The notes beneath the pieces are model-generated. The model saw only the letters and a program-made list of their open reading frames with translations, was not told the DNA's origin and did no database searches. Positions 7,401-15,630 of a DNA stretch of 64,000 nucleotides are shown one piece after another (the stretch's first letter is position 1; each line of letters opens with the position of its first letter). The position numbers and the translations under genes were made by a program. Location of the stretch: assembly GCF_965221685.1 (NCBI RefSeq), contig NZ_OZ244907.1, one strand, 5' to 3'. Origin of the DNA: Palauibacter sp022826685. Its GTDB lineage: Bacteria; Gemmatimonadota; Gemmatimonadetes; Palauibacterales; Palauibacteraceae.

Positions 7401-8618
7401 ATGAACGTACTGATGATTTCGCCGGGTTACCCGGCCGAGATGACGTATTTCACACGGGGGCTCGCGGAGGTGGGCGCGAACGTCATCGGCCTGGGCGATC
7501 AGCCCGGGTCGGCGCTGCCCGAGGTCGCCCGGACGAGCGTTTCCACGCACCTGCAGGTGAGGTCGCTGGCGGATGAGGCGGACGTGATGCGGCAGGTCGC
7601 CGCGCTCGCCGAGAGCACCCGCATCGACCGCGTGGAGTGTCTCTGGGAGCCCTTCATGATCCTCGCGGCGCGGCTGCGGGAGATGCTGGAGCTGCCCGGG
7701 CCGACCGTCGCGCAGACGCTCCCCTTCCGCGACAAGGAAGTGATGAAGGACGTCCTCGACAGCGCGGGGATCCGGACGCCCCGCCACGGGAGGGCCACGA
7801 GCAGCGCCGAGTGCCGCGAGGTTGCGGAGCACGTCGGCTTCCCGCTCATCGTGAAGCCCGTCGACGGGGCCGGCTCGGCCGACACGCACCGGGTCGATTC
7901 GGCGCGGGAGCTGGAGCGGATCCTTCCGGCTCTCCGGCACGTTCCGCAGGTCACGGTGGAGGAGTTCATCGAGGGCGAGGACATGACCTTCGACACGGTC
8001 ACGGTCGGGGGTGTCGTCGCGCACTACAACATCTGCCGCTACTGGCCCCGTGCGCTCGAGTCGAAGACGCACGAGTGGCTCAGCCCCATCACCTATGCGC
8101 TGCGCGACGTGGAGGCGGATGATGTCGCCGCCGGACGCGAGATGGGGTTCGCCGTGCTCGCCGCGCTCGGATTCGAGACCGGCTACACGCACATGGAGTG
8201 GTACCGGACGGCGGACGGGGAGGCCGTGTTCGGCGAAATCGCCGCGAGGCCCCCCGGCGTGCGGACGGTCGACCTCATCAACTTTGCGAGCGACATCGAC
8301 ACCTATCGCGGGTGGGCCGAGGGCGTCGTGCACGCGAAGTGGTCGCAGCCGGTGGAACGGAAGTACAACGCCTGCTGGATCGTCAAGCGGGCGCGCGGGC
8401 AGGGCCGGATCCAGCGCATCGAGGGGCTCGGCCCCCTGCTGCAGGAGTACGGCGAGCGTGTGTGCAGCCTCGATCTGCTCCCGGTCGGGTCGCCACGGCG
8501 GAACTGGCAGGCCACGCTCGTCTCCGACGGGATGATCTTCCTCCGGCACCCCGACCTCGGGGCGCTGGAGACGATCGCCGGCGAGTTCGCGACGCGGCTG
8601 CAACTCTACGCGGCCTGA
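7401..8618 (+). CDS. ATP-grasp carboxylate-amine ligase, CPS-like (copy 3)
   Basis: A 405-residue paralogue with MNVLMISPGYPAEMTYFTRG at the N-terminus, FRDKEVMKDVL, LIVKPVDGAGSADTHRV near residue 150, VEEFIEGEDMTFDTV, HMEWY and GEIAARPPGVR near residue 280. Its N-terminus resembles copy 1 (FTRGLAEVGANVIGLGDQ versus FVRGLHEIGADVSAVGE), so copies 1 and 3 may be closest. The ATG at 7401 is preceded by a weak CAACGGAACC Shine-Dalgarno. The last 13 bases overlap, tail to tail, the end of the convergent glgB. No signal peptide; cytoplasmic. Confidence 0.8.
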   Translation: MNVLMISPGYPAEMTYFTRGLAEVGANVIGLGDQPGSALPEVARTSVSTHLQVRSLADEADVMRQVAALAESTRIDRVECLWEPFMILAARLREMLELPGPTVAQTLPFRDKEVMKDVLDSAGIRTPRHGRATSSAECREVAEHVGFPLIVKPVDGAGSADTHRVDSARELERILPALRHVPQVTVEEFIEGEDMTFDTVTVGGVVAHYNICRYWPRALESKTHEWLSPITYALRDVEADDVAAGREMGFAVLAALGFETGYTHMEWYRTADGEAVFGEIAARPPGVRTVDLINFASDIDTYRGWAEGVVHAKWSQPVERKYNACWIVKRARGQGRIQRIEGLGPLLQEYGERVCSLDLLPVGSPRRNWQATLVSDGMIFLRHPDLGALETIAGEFATRLQLYAA

Positions 8619-10627
8619 CCCCCCTTGCCCGACTCTTCCGAGCGCGTGAGCACGAGAAAACCCAGCGGCGGGAGATCGAGCGCGAGCGAGGCGGGGCGTC
8701 CGTGGCGGGAGACCTCCTCCGCGCAAGCCGGAGACGCGGTGCGTCCGCTCCCCCCGAAATCCGGGTCGCCGCTGTCCAGCAGGACGCGGTACGGCCCGGC
8801 TTCGGGCAGGGCGACCCGATACCGCGGCCATGCGGTCGCGGAGAAGTTCGCGACGACGACGACCGCTCCCTCCCACTCCGGCCGCCAACGCACGTAGCTC
8901 AGTACGCTGTGCGACGCGTCGTGCACGTCCAGCCACTCGAACCCTTCCGGCCTGTGGTCGAAGGCGTGCAGCGCCGGTTCGCTCGCGTAGAGACGGTTCA
9001 GCGCGCGCACCCAGCGCCGGAGCCCGCGGTGCGCCCGGTGCGTCGGGTTCGCTGACGCATCCGGAAGACCCCAGTCCAGCTCACCATCCTCGTCCCATTC
9101 CCGCCGCTCCCCGATCTCCCCTCCCATGAAGAGCAGCTTGGCGCCGGGGTGCGTCCACATGTAGCCGAGGAGGAGGCGGAGGCCGGCGAACTTCTCGTCG
9201 TCCGTCCCCGGCATCTTTTCAACGAGAGAACACTTGAGGTGAACAACTTCATCATGCGACAAGGGAAGTAGATACCGTTCCGAATGCGCATAGTGAAGCG
9301 AGAACGTCAGGTGGCGGTGCAGGCGCGGCCGCCGCTTCGGTGGCGCGGCGAGGACCCGGAGCGTGTCGTTCATCCATCCCATGTTCCACTTGAAGTCGAA
9401 CCCGAGCCCTCCCTCGTCCACCGGCGCCGTCACCCCCGGCCACGCGCTGCTCTCCTCCGCGAACAGGAGAACGCCCGGAAGGTCGCGGTGGACCATCTCC
9501 GAGAGTCCTTTCAGGAAGGCGATCGCGCCGAGGTTCTCCCGTCCCCCGAGTTCGTTCGGCTCCCACTCTCCCTCATCCCGTGAATAGTCGAGGTGGAGCA
9601 TCGACGCCACCGCATCGACGCGCAGGCCGTCCACGTGGTAGTGCTCGATCCAGTAGCGCGCGCTCGAGAGGAGGAAGGAGACGACCTCGGGGCGGTTGAA
9701 ATCGAAGGCGAGCGTGCCCCAGTCCGGATGAACGGCCCGCGATTCTTCTCCCATCTCGTAGAGGGGAGCGCCGTCGAACGTGCGCAGGCCGTGGAGGTCG
9801 GGGCCGAAGTGGCCGGGCACCCAGTCGAGCACGACGCCCAGCCCCAGGCGGTGGGCCTCGTCCACGAAATGTGCGAAGTCCTCCGGCGGTCCGTAGCGGG
9901 AGGTGGGGGCGAAGTACCCGACGGTCTGATATCCCCAACTCCCGTCATACGGATGTTCCATGACGGGGAGGAGTTCGATGTGCGTGAAACCCAGGTCGGC
10001 CACGTAGGGCAGCAGCTCCCGGGCGAGCGCGCGGTACCCCAGCCACGAGCCGTCGGCGTTCCGGCGCCAGGAACCGGGGTGGACCTCGTAGATGGAGACG
10101 GGGACTCCGGGAGTCGCGCGTTCCGGCCGGGTCTCGACCCACGCCGCATCCGTCCAGCCGTGGGGGGCGGTCGACACGACTCGCGACGCGGTGCCCGGCC
10201 TGACTTCGGCGGCGCGCCCGAGCGGATCGGCCTTGTCGACCGCAAGGGGGAGCCCGCCCGGGGCGCCGTCCGTCCCGGAGCGCACCCGGAACTTGTACAG
10301 CTCTCCGGGTCCGACGCCGGGGACGAAGCGCTCCCACACGCCGGCATCTCCCACCTGAGACATGGGATGCGCCTCCCCCTCCCACTCGTTGAACGAGCCC
10401 ACGACGCTGACCCAATGGGCGCGCGGGGCCCACACGGCGAACCGCGTACCCGACTCCCCACCGCGCTCGCACGGGTGCGCACCGAGGAGATCATGCAGCG
10501 CCGACTCCCGTCCCGCGTGGAACGCCTCGAAGTCGGACGCCTTCAGAGGGAACGAAGGATCGCGTGCCGGGGTTTGGAGAGGTCCGGGCGGGCCGCTAGA
10601 TTTTTCCTGTTCGATCTGCCACCTCAT
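8606..10627 (-). CDS. glgB: 1,4-alpha-glucan branching enzyme (GH13)
   Basis: A 673-residue GH13 branching enzyme, typical in length. The N-terminal carbohydrate-binding module has LGAHP and GTRFAVWAPRA; the barrel shows DWVPGHF, GLRVDAVASML (nucleophile Asp near residue 336), LLFAEESSAWPG (acid/base Glu near residue 388) and LPLSHDEVVH. It moves alpha-1,4 chain ends into alpha-1,6 branches during glycogen synthesis in the cytoplasm. The ATG at 10627 was chosen because it leaves a normal N-terminal module; further upstream the frame enters the glgA promoter and start. Divergent from glgA with a 67-base gap, so the pair may be co-regulated. Confidence 0.95.
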   Translation of the reverse strand: MRWQIEQEKSSGPPGPLQTPARDPSFPLKASDFEAFHAGRESALHDLLGAHPCERGGESGTRFAVWAPRAHWVSVVGSFNEWEGEAHPMSQVGDAGVWERFVPGVGPGELYKFRVRSGTDGAPGGLPLAVDKADPLGRAAEVRPGTASRVVSTAPHGWTDAAWVETRPERATPGVPVSIYEVHPGSWRRNADGSWLGYRALARELLPYVADLGFTHIELLPVMEHPYDGSWGYQTVGYFAPTSRYGPPEDFAHFVDEAHRLGLGVVLDWVPGHFGPDLHGLRTFDGAPLYEMGEESRAVHPDWGTLAFDFNRPEVVSFLLSSARYWIEHYHVDGLRVDAVASMLHLDYSRDEGEWEPNELGGRENLGAIAFLKGLSEMVHRDLPGVLLFAEESSAWPGVTAPVDEGGLGFDFKWNMGWMNDTLRVLAAPPKRRPRLHRHLTFSLHYAHSERYLLPLSHDEVVHLKCSLVEKMPGTDDEKFAGLRLLLGYMWTHPGAKLLFMGGEIGERREWDEDGELDWGLPDASANPTHRAHRGLRRWVRALNRLYASEPALHAFDHRPEGFEWLDVHDASHSVLSYVRWRPEWEGAVVVVANFSATAWPRYRVALPEAGPYRVLLDSGDPDFGGSGRTASPACAEEVSRHGRPASLALDLPPLGFLVLTRSEESGKGGQAA

Positions 10628-10639
10628 CGCGGCGCGTCC

Positions 10640-10652
10640 GTCCGGACCGGAC
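10640..10652. promoter_or_regulatory. 13-bp palindrome between glgB and glgA, possible operator
   Basis: GTCCGG-A-CCGGAC is a perfect inverted repeat about one central base, lying in the short gap between the divergent glgB and glgA starts. Its position suits a shared operator, but CG-rich palindromes occur by chance at this GC content and no regulator gene is adjacent. Confidence 0.25.
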
Positions 10653-10694
10653 GCCGTCCCTTGCAGCCACACATTCGCCACTTCGCGACGAAGT

Positions 10695-12215
10695 ATGAGC
10701 CGCATGCCCGCAATCGCCAAGCCAGCGCCGACACGACCGGCGGCGGGGGTCAAGCCCCCGGAGGAGCTTGCCGTCGTGCATCTCGTCGCGGAGTACTGGC
10801 CGTACGCCCGCACCGGCGGTCTCGCGGAGGCGGTGCGCGGCATCGCCACCTTCCAGGCGGCCCAGGGGACCCCCGTCACGGTGTTCATGCCGCTCTACCG
10901 GTCGGTGCGCGAGGCTTTCCCCGACCTGGAGCCGATCACGGACAGCTTCCGCGTGCGCGTGGGGCGTCTGGTCGAGGAAGTCCGGATTCTCCAGCATCCC
11001 GGCCCGCGCCGGAACCCGCGCGTGCTCTTCGTCGATCATCCCGGGTGCTTCGACCGGGACGGGATCTACGGGGAGGGCGGGGCGGACTACACGGACAATC
11101 CGCTGCGCTTCGCGCTCTACAACCTCGCGGCGCTCCAGATTCTGCCGGAACTCGCCAACGTGCCCGTCGTCGTGCACGCGCACGACTGGCATGCGGCCCT
11201 CGCCCCCGTCTTCCTGCGCACGCGGTTCGCGGGACGCGAGGCGCACGACCGCATGGCGGCCGTCCTCTCCATTCACAACGCCGGCTACCAGGGACTTCAG
11301 GGACCCGGCGTGCTCGGAGAGATCGGGCTTCCGCGCGAACTGTTCCACTGGCGGCTCATGGAGTTCCACGGCCACCTGAACCTCCTCAAGGGGGGGCTCG
11401 TGTTCGCCGACTACGCGACGACCGTGAGTCCCACGCACGCACACGAGCTTCGCACGGCCACCGGCGGCTTCGGTCTTCACGGCTCTTTCATCGAGATGGG
11501 CGACCGCTTCCTCGGAATCCTGAACGGAGTCGATCTGGAAGTCTGGGACCCCGAGACGGACGAGGAGATCGCCGCAACATTCTCGAGCGCGGAGCTGGCC
11601 GGGAAAGCGGTGTGCAAGCGGGCGCTGCAGCGGGAATACTCCCTGGCCGAGGCGCCACGCGAACCGTTGTACGGGATGACCGCGCGACTCGTCGGGCAGA
11701 AGGGGCTCGACCTCCTCATCGACGGCGGGCCGCTGGAGCGGGCCGAAGGGCAGTTCATCTTCCTCGGCCAGGGCGAGGAGCGGTACGAGACGGCGCTGCG
11801 CGAGTTGGCCGGACGGTATCCCGACCGGATCGCCGTGGACACCGGGTTCACCGAACCCAAGGAGCACCGGCTCCTGGCGGGAATCGACCTCCTCCTGATG
11901 CCGTCGCTCTACGAACCGTGCGGTCTCACGCAGATGCGGGCGCAGCTTTACGGCGTCCTCCCGGTCGCCCGGCGCGTCGGGGGGCTGGCCGACACCATCG
12001 AAGACCAGGTCACGGGCTTCCTGTTCGACGGATACACGTCGGAGGATCTCGAGGTCGCGCTCGGGCGGGCCGCCACGCTCTATGCGGGGGGGCCGGAGGC
12101 GTGGAACGAGCACGTGGTCCAGGCGATGACCCGCGACTTCGGCTGGGCGAGCAGCGCGGACCGCTATCTGGACGTTTACCGGCGGGCGCTCGCCGCGCAC
12201 GCCCCGGGCGACTGA
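10695..12215 (+). CDS. glgA: glycogen synthase (GT5)
   Basis: A 506-residue GT5 synthase. The ADP-glucose-binding N-terminal motif, usually KxGGL, appears as RTGGLAEAV near residue 39. VVHAHDWHAAL, the acceptor region SIHNAGYQG, LNGVDLEVWDP and the C-terminal EPCGLTQM near residue 406 are all present. It transfers glucose from a nucleotide sugar to the non-reducing end of glycogen. About 30 Pro/Ala-rich residues precede the Rossmann fold, longer than usual, so a later start is possible. No glgC is in the window. It leads a run with two GH57 genes starting 14 bases downstream. Confidence 0.95.
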   Translation: MSRMPAIAKPAPTRPAAGVKPPEELAVVHLVAEYWPYARTGGLAEAVRGIATFQAAQGTPVTVFMPLYRSVREAFPDLEPITDSFRVRVGRLVEEVRILQHPGPRRNPRVLFVDHPGCFDRDGIYGEGGADYTDNPLRFALYNLAALQILPELANVPVVVHAHDWHAALAPVFLRTRFAGREAHDRMAAVLSIHNAGYQGLQGPGVLGEIGLPRELFHWRLMEFHGHLNLLKGGLVFADYATTVSPTHAHELRTATGGFGLHGSFIEMGDRFLGILNGVDLEVWDPETDEEIAATFSSAELAGKAVCKRALQREYSLAEAPREPLYGMTARLVGQKGLDLLIDGGPLERAEGQFIFLGQGEERYETALRELAGRYPDRIAVDTGFTEPKEHRLLAGIDLLLMPSLYEPCGLTQMRAQLYGVLPVARRVGGLADTIEDQVTGFLFDGYTSEDLEVALGRAATLYAGGPEAWNEHVVQAMTRDFGWASSADRYLDVYRRALAAHAPGD

Positions 12216-12229
12216 ACCCCTCCTCGACC

Positions 12230-13642
12230 GTGGGTCGCGCCACGGTTGTCCTCCACGGCCATTTCTACCAGCCGCCGCGGGAGGACCCGTGGACGGACCG
12301 GGTCCGTCGCGAGCCGAGTGCGGCTCCGTTCGAGAACTGGAACGAACGAATCGCGTCGGAATGCTACGAACCTCTGGCGCGGGCGGGGGCGTTCGACTGG
12401 CTGAGCTTCGACCTCGGCCCGACGCTCGCGCGCTGGCTCGAGGGGGAGCACCCCGACATCCACGAGCGCTTCGTCGGCGGGGACCGGGCGAGCCGCGATC
12501 GGCTGGGGCACGGCAACGCGGTCGCGCAGCCTTACCACCACATCATCCTTCCGCTCGCCTCCCGCCACGAGAAGGAAACGGAGGTGCGCTGGGGTCTCCG
12601 GGACTTCGAGCGGCGCTTCGGGCGGTGCGCCGAGGGCATGTGGCTCCCGGAGACGGCCGTCGACATGGCCACGCTCGAAGTGCTGGCGGCGGAGGGCGTG
12701 GCCTTCACGATCCTGGCCCCGCACCAGGTCGCGGACGCCCCGGACGGAGGCATCGGGCGGGTCCGCCTCGGTGAGGGCCGGGAGATCGCGGTCTTCATCT
12801 ACGACGGCGAGCTCTCGCACGGCGTGGCGTTCGGGGCTCTGCTCGACGGCCGCGACGCGTGGTTCGAGGCGCTGCGGTCGGCCGCGGGCCGCGGGGTTCC
12901 CCTCGTGGCGCTGGCGACGGATGGCGAGACGTTCGGACACCACCACGGGGGCGCTGACCGCGCGCTAATGCAGGTGATCTCCCGCGCCCGCCGGAGCGGA
13001 GACGTGAAGATCGGGAACTTCGCCTCGGCGCTCGCGGCCGCGGGCGAAGTGCCGTTCGTGACTCTGAAGGAGCCCACTTCCTGGAGCTGCGCACATGGCG
13101 TGGAGCGCTGGCGCTCGGCGTGCGGGTGCCGGATGGCGCCTCACCTGGATTCACAGCAGCACTGGCGGAGGCCGCTTCGCGAGGCGTTCGAGACGCTCGC
13201 CGCGAGCCTGGACGAGGCTTTCGCGATCCTCGCGCCGGGCCGGTTGTCGGAGCCCCGGCAGGCGCTGGCCGCCCTGGGAGGCGCCCTCGGCGACCCTGCG
13301 GGGCTGGAGGGTTTTGCGGCCCGGGTCGCCCGCGAAGGCCGCCGGGACGACGTGTTGTCCCTCCTCGAACTCGCCCGCGACCGGGCGGCGATGTTCACCT
13401 CATGCGCCTGGTTCTTTGACGATGTGGCGGGGATCGAGGCCACGCAGGTGCTCGCCTACGCCGCGCACGCCATCGACCGCCTGCGTCGGCTCTCACCGGA
13501 GCGCGCGGAGGCATCGGAGGCCGCCTTCATCGCGGATCTCGCGAAGGCCCCGGCCAATGACGCCGATCTCGCGAACGCCGCGGTCGCGTACGAGCGCGCG
13601 TTCAGATCGGGGGCCGGCGTCCGCATCCCGGCGGACGCGTGA
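12230..13642 (+). CDS. GH57-family glycoside hydrolase-like protein with DUF3536-type C-terminus
   Basis: A 470-residue protein. The N-terminal HGHFYQPPRED is the GH57 region-1 motif, AEGMWLPETAVD carries the region with the usual catalytic Glu, and ATDGETFGHHH near residue 232 the region with the acid/base Asp. The C-terminal half, with WSCAHGVERW and CGCRM, resembles DUF3536, which often follows GH57 domains. The GTG start at 12230 lies 14 bases after glgA; the long open frame upstream is a shadow. The stop overlaps the next GH57 gene (GTGA). It is probably an alpha-glucan-active enzyme of unknown specificity that acts with glgA and glgB. Confidence 0.8.
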   Translation: MGRATVVLHGHFYQPPREDPWTDRVRREPSAAPFENWNERIASECYEPLARAGAFDWLSFDLGPTLARWLEGEHPDIHERFVGGDRASRDRLGHGNAVAQPYHHIILPLASRHEKETEVRWGLRDFERRFGRCAEGMWLPETAVDMATLEVLAAEGVAFTILAPHQVADAPDGGIGRVRLGEGREIAVFIYDGELSHGVAFGALLDGRDAWFEALRSAAGRGVPLVALATDGETFGHHHGGADRALMQVISRARRSGDVKIGNFASALAAAGEVPFVTLKEPTSWSCAHGVERWRSACGCRMAPHLDSQQHWRRPLREAFETLAASLDEAFAILAPGRLSEPRQALAALGGALGDPAGLEGFAARVAREGRRDDVLSLLELARDRAAMFTSCAWFFDDVAGIEATQVLAYAAHAIDRLRRLSPERAEASEAAFIADLAKAPANDADLANAAVAYERAFRSGAGVRIPADA

Positions 13643-15630
13643 GTCGAGGCTCGCTCCGTTTTGCGTTCGCGATTCACCTTCACCAGCCGGTGGGGAACTT
13701 CGACCATGTGTTCGAGGACCACCTGACGGGGGTGTACCGGCCCCTCCTCGATGCGCTCCACGCACACGGCACATACCCGATCACGCTCCACGTCTCGGGT
13801 CCCCTCCTCGACTGGCTCGAGCGCCACGCGCCCGACTTCCTCGACGATCTCGGGGCACGGGCCGGGCGCGGCCAGATCGAGTTCCTCGCCTCCGGACGCT
13901 ACGAGCCCATCCTCGCGGCGCTCCCGGCGGCGGACCGAGTGGAGCAGATCGAATGGATGCGGACGGATCTCCGCAGCCGGTTCGGCGTCGAGGCTACCGG
14001 CCTCTGGCTCACGGAACGCGTCTGGGAACCCGATCTCGCTGCCGATCTGGCACGCGCGGGCATCGAACACACGCTCCTCGATGACCGTCACTTCCTCGCC
14101 TGCGGACTCGAGCGCGAGGAGCTGGACGGCGTCTTCACGACGGAGAGCGGCGGGAAGCGGATCCGCCTCCTTCCGATCGACGAACGGCTTCGGTACCTGA
14201 TCCCTTTCCGGCCCGCGAACGAGATCGTGGAGTTCTTCGGCGACGAGCGTCGGGCAGGTCGCGGTCAACTCGTGCTCGGCGACGACGGCGAGAAATTCGG
14301 CGGCTGGCCGGACACCCGCGAGTGGGTGCACGGCGGCTGGCTGGACGCGTTCCTCGATGCGCTGAACGCGGGGCGCGAGCGGGGTGAGCTGGAGTTGGTC
14401 ACGACCCGCGAGGCAGCCTCCGGACCGAACCGCGGGCTCGTCTATCCCGCGACGGGCGCATACCGCGAGATGGAGGAATGGACCCTCCCCCGATCCGCCG
14501 CGCGGCGCCTGGCGCGGCTTGTCGTCACGGCACCCGGCCGAGACGGCGACGATCCGCTGATGCGCGGCGGACACTGGAAGGGTTTCCTGCGTCGATACCC
14601 CGAGTCGAACCGCATGCACAAGACGGCGCTCCGGCTCTCCGCGACATGCCGGGACCGCGGCAACCCCGCCGCGGCCCGCCGCGCCATCGCGCGGGCACAG
14701 TGCAACGATGCGTATTGGCACGGAGTCTTCGGCGGGGTCTACCTTCCACACCTGCGCCGGGCGATCTGGCGCGAACTCGCCGCGGCCGAGGAGCGGCTGC
14801 GCGAGGGAGAAGGCATCGCGTTCGAGATTCTCGACTTCGATTTGGACGGCCATGACGAGATCTGGATCCATTCGGCCCGGAGTTCCGTCGTGATCAGCCC
14901 CGCACGCGGGGGCGCGGCCGAGATTCTCACGGTCTTCCGGGACGGCGTGAACTACGTCGACGTCCTCTCCCGCCGCCTCGAGGCTTACCACCGGGACCCC
15001 TCGGAGTCCGGCGCGACGCATGTGAGAGACGGAGGGGCGACCCCCGGGGCGCGAACCCGGAGCGACGGCGTCGCCTCGGTCCACGACCGGGAATCCGAAG
15101 CCCCGGCCGCCCCCGCTCCGGACGGCGCCCCTCTGGCCTTGCTGCAGGAGATCGCCCTCGAACCGCCCGGCAGCCCGGGAATACCGGAACGGTCCATCGT
15201 CGTGGATTGGCGGACGCACCCGTTCCGGCTCGCCCGCGTGCCGAATCTGGAGCCCGGCTCCGCGTCCGGCCGGATCCGTCTCCACCTCGAGTCCGAACCG
15301 GGTCTCCCCCGCCTCGAGAAGACGCTCGACGTTCACGTCGATGGGAGGATCGAGGCGACGCTGGACTGGAGCGCGGCCGAGATCCCCGCGGACAGCCGGA
15401 TCGTCACCCGGCTGCCGCTCGCGCACCCCATGAGGATCGAGACCATGGCGTCCGGGGGCGCACCGAGGGAGTCGCGCACGCGGATCGTCACGCTGGCCAG
15501 GTCCGAACGGGGCTTCGAGGAGATCGACCAGGGGGACCTCGTCGAACTCGCGTGGCCTGCGGAGGTCCGGAGGGCGCATGTCAGCCTGGCGCCGGACGTC
15601 GGCCCCGGTGGGGCCGGAGGTCCGGAATGA
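13639..15630 (+). CDS. 4-alpha-glucanotransferase, GH57 (Thermococcus-type)
   Basis: A 663-residue enzyme matching the size and layout of the Thermococcus litoralis 4-alpha-glucanotransferase. It has HLHQPVGNFDH at the N-terminus, GLWLTERVWEP with a Glu near residue 126 (nucleophile position) and LGDDGEKFGGWP with an Asp near residue 215 (acid/base position), then beta-rich DUF1925/DUF1926-like domains. About 50 Pro/Ala/Ser-rich residues near 455-510 look like a linker insertion. It disproportionates maltodextrins by moving glucan chains. The GTG start overlaps the preceding GH57 stop and its own stop overlaps the next gene (ATGA), so four genes from glgA onward are coupled. Confidence 0.88.
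   Translation: MSRGSLRFAFAIHLHQPVGNFDHVFEDHLTGVYRPLLDALHAHGTYPITLHVSGPLLDWLERHAPDFLDDLGARAGRGQIEFLASGRYEPILAALPAADRVEQIEWMRTDLRSRFGVEATGLWLTERVWEPDLAADLARAGIEHTLLDDRHFLACGLEREELDGVFTTESGGKRIRLLPIDERLRYLIPFRPANEIVEFFGDERRAGRGQLVLGDDGEKFGGWPDTREWVHGGWLDAFLDALNAGRERGELELVTTREAASGPNRGLVYPATGAYREMEEWTLPRSAARRLARLVVTAPGRDGDDPLMRGGHWKGFLRRYPESNRMHKTALRLSATCRDRGNPAAARRAIARAQCNDAYWHGVFGGVYLPHLRRAIWRELAAAEERLREGEGIAFEILDFDLDGHDEIWIHSARSSVVISPARGGAAEILTVFRDGVNYVDVLSRRLEAYHRDPSESGATHVRDGGATPGARTRSDGVASVHDRESEAPAAPAPDGAPLALLQEIALEPPGSPGIPERSIVVDWRTHPFRLARVPNLEPGSASGRIRLHLESEPGLPRLEKTLDVHVDGRIEATLDWSAAEIPADSRIVTRLPLAHPMRIETMASGGAPRESRTRIVTLARSERGFEEIDQGDLVELAWPAEVRRAHVSLAPDVGPGGAGGPE

Noticed and set aside
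9593..12229. Very long rightward open frame (over 1,300 codons) running into the first GH57 gene
   Set aside because: Its first two thirds lie antisense to glgB and in another frame of glgA, are Arg/Gly/Pro-rich and show no domain; only the GH57 part from 12230 is real.
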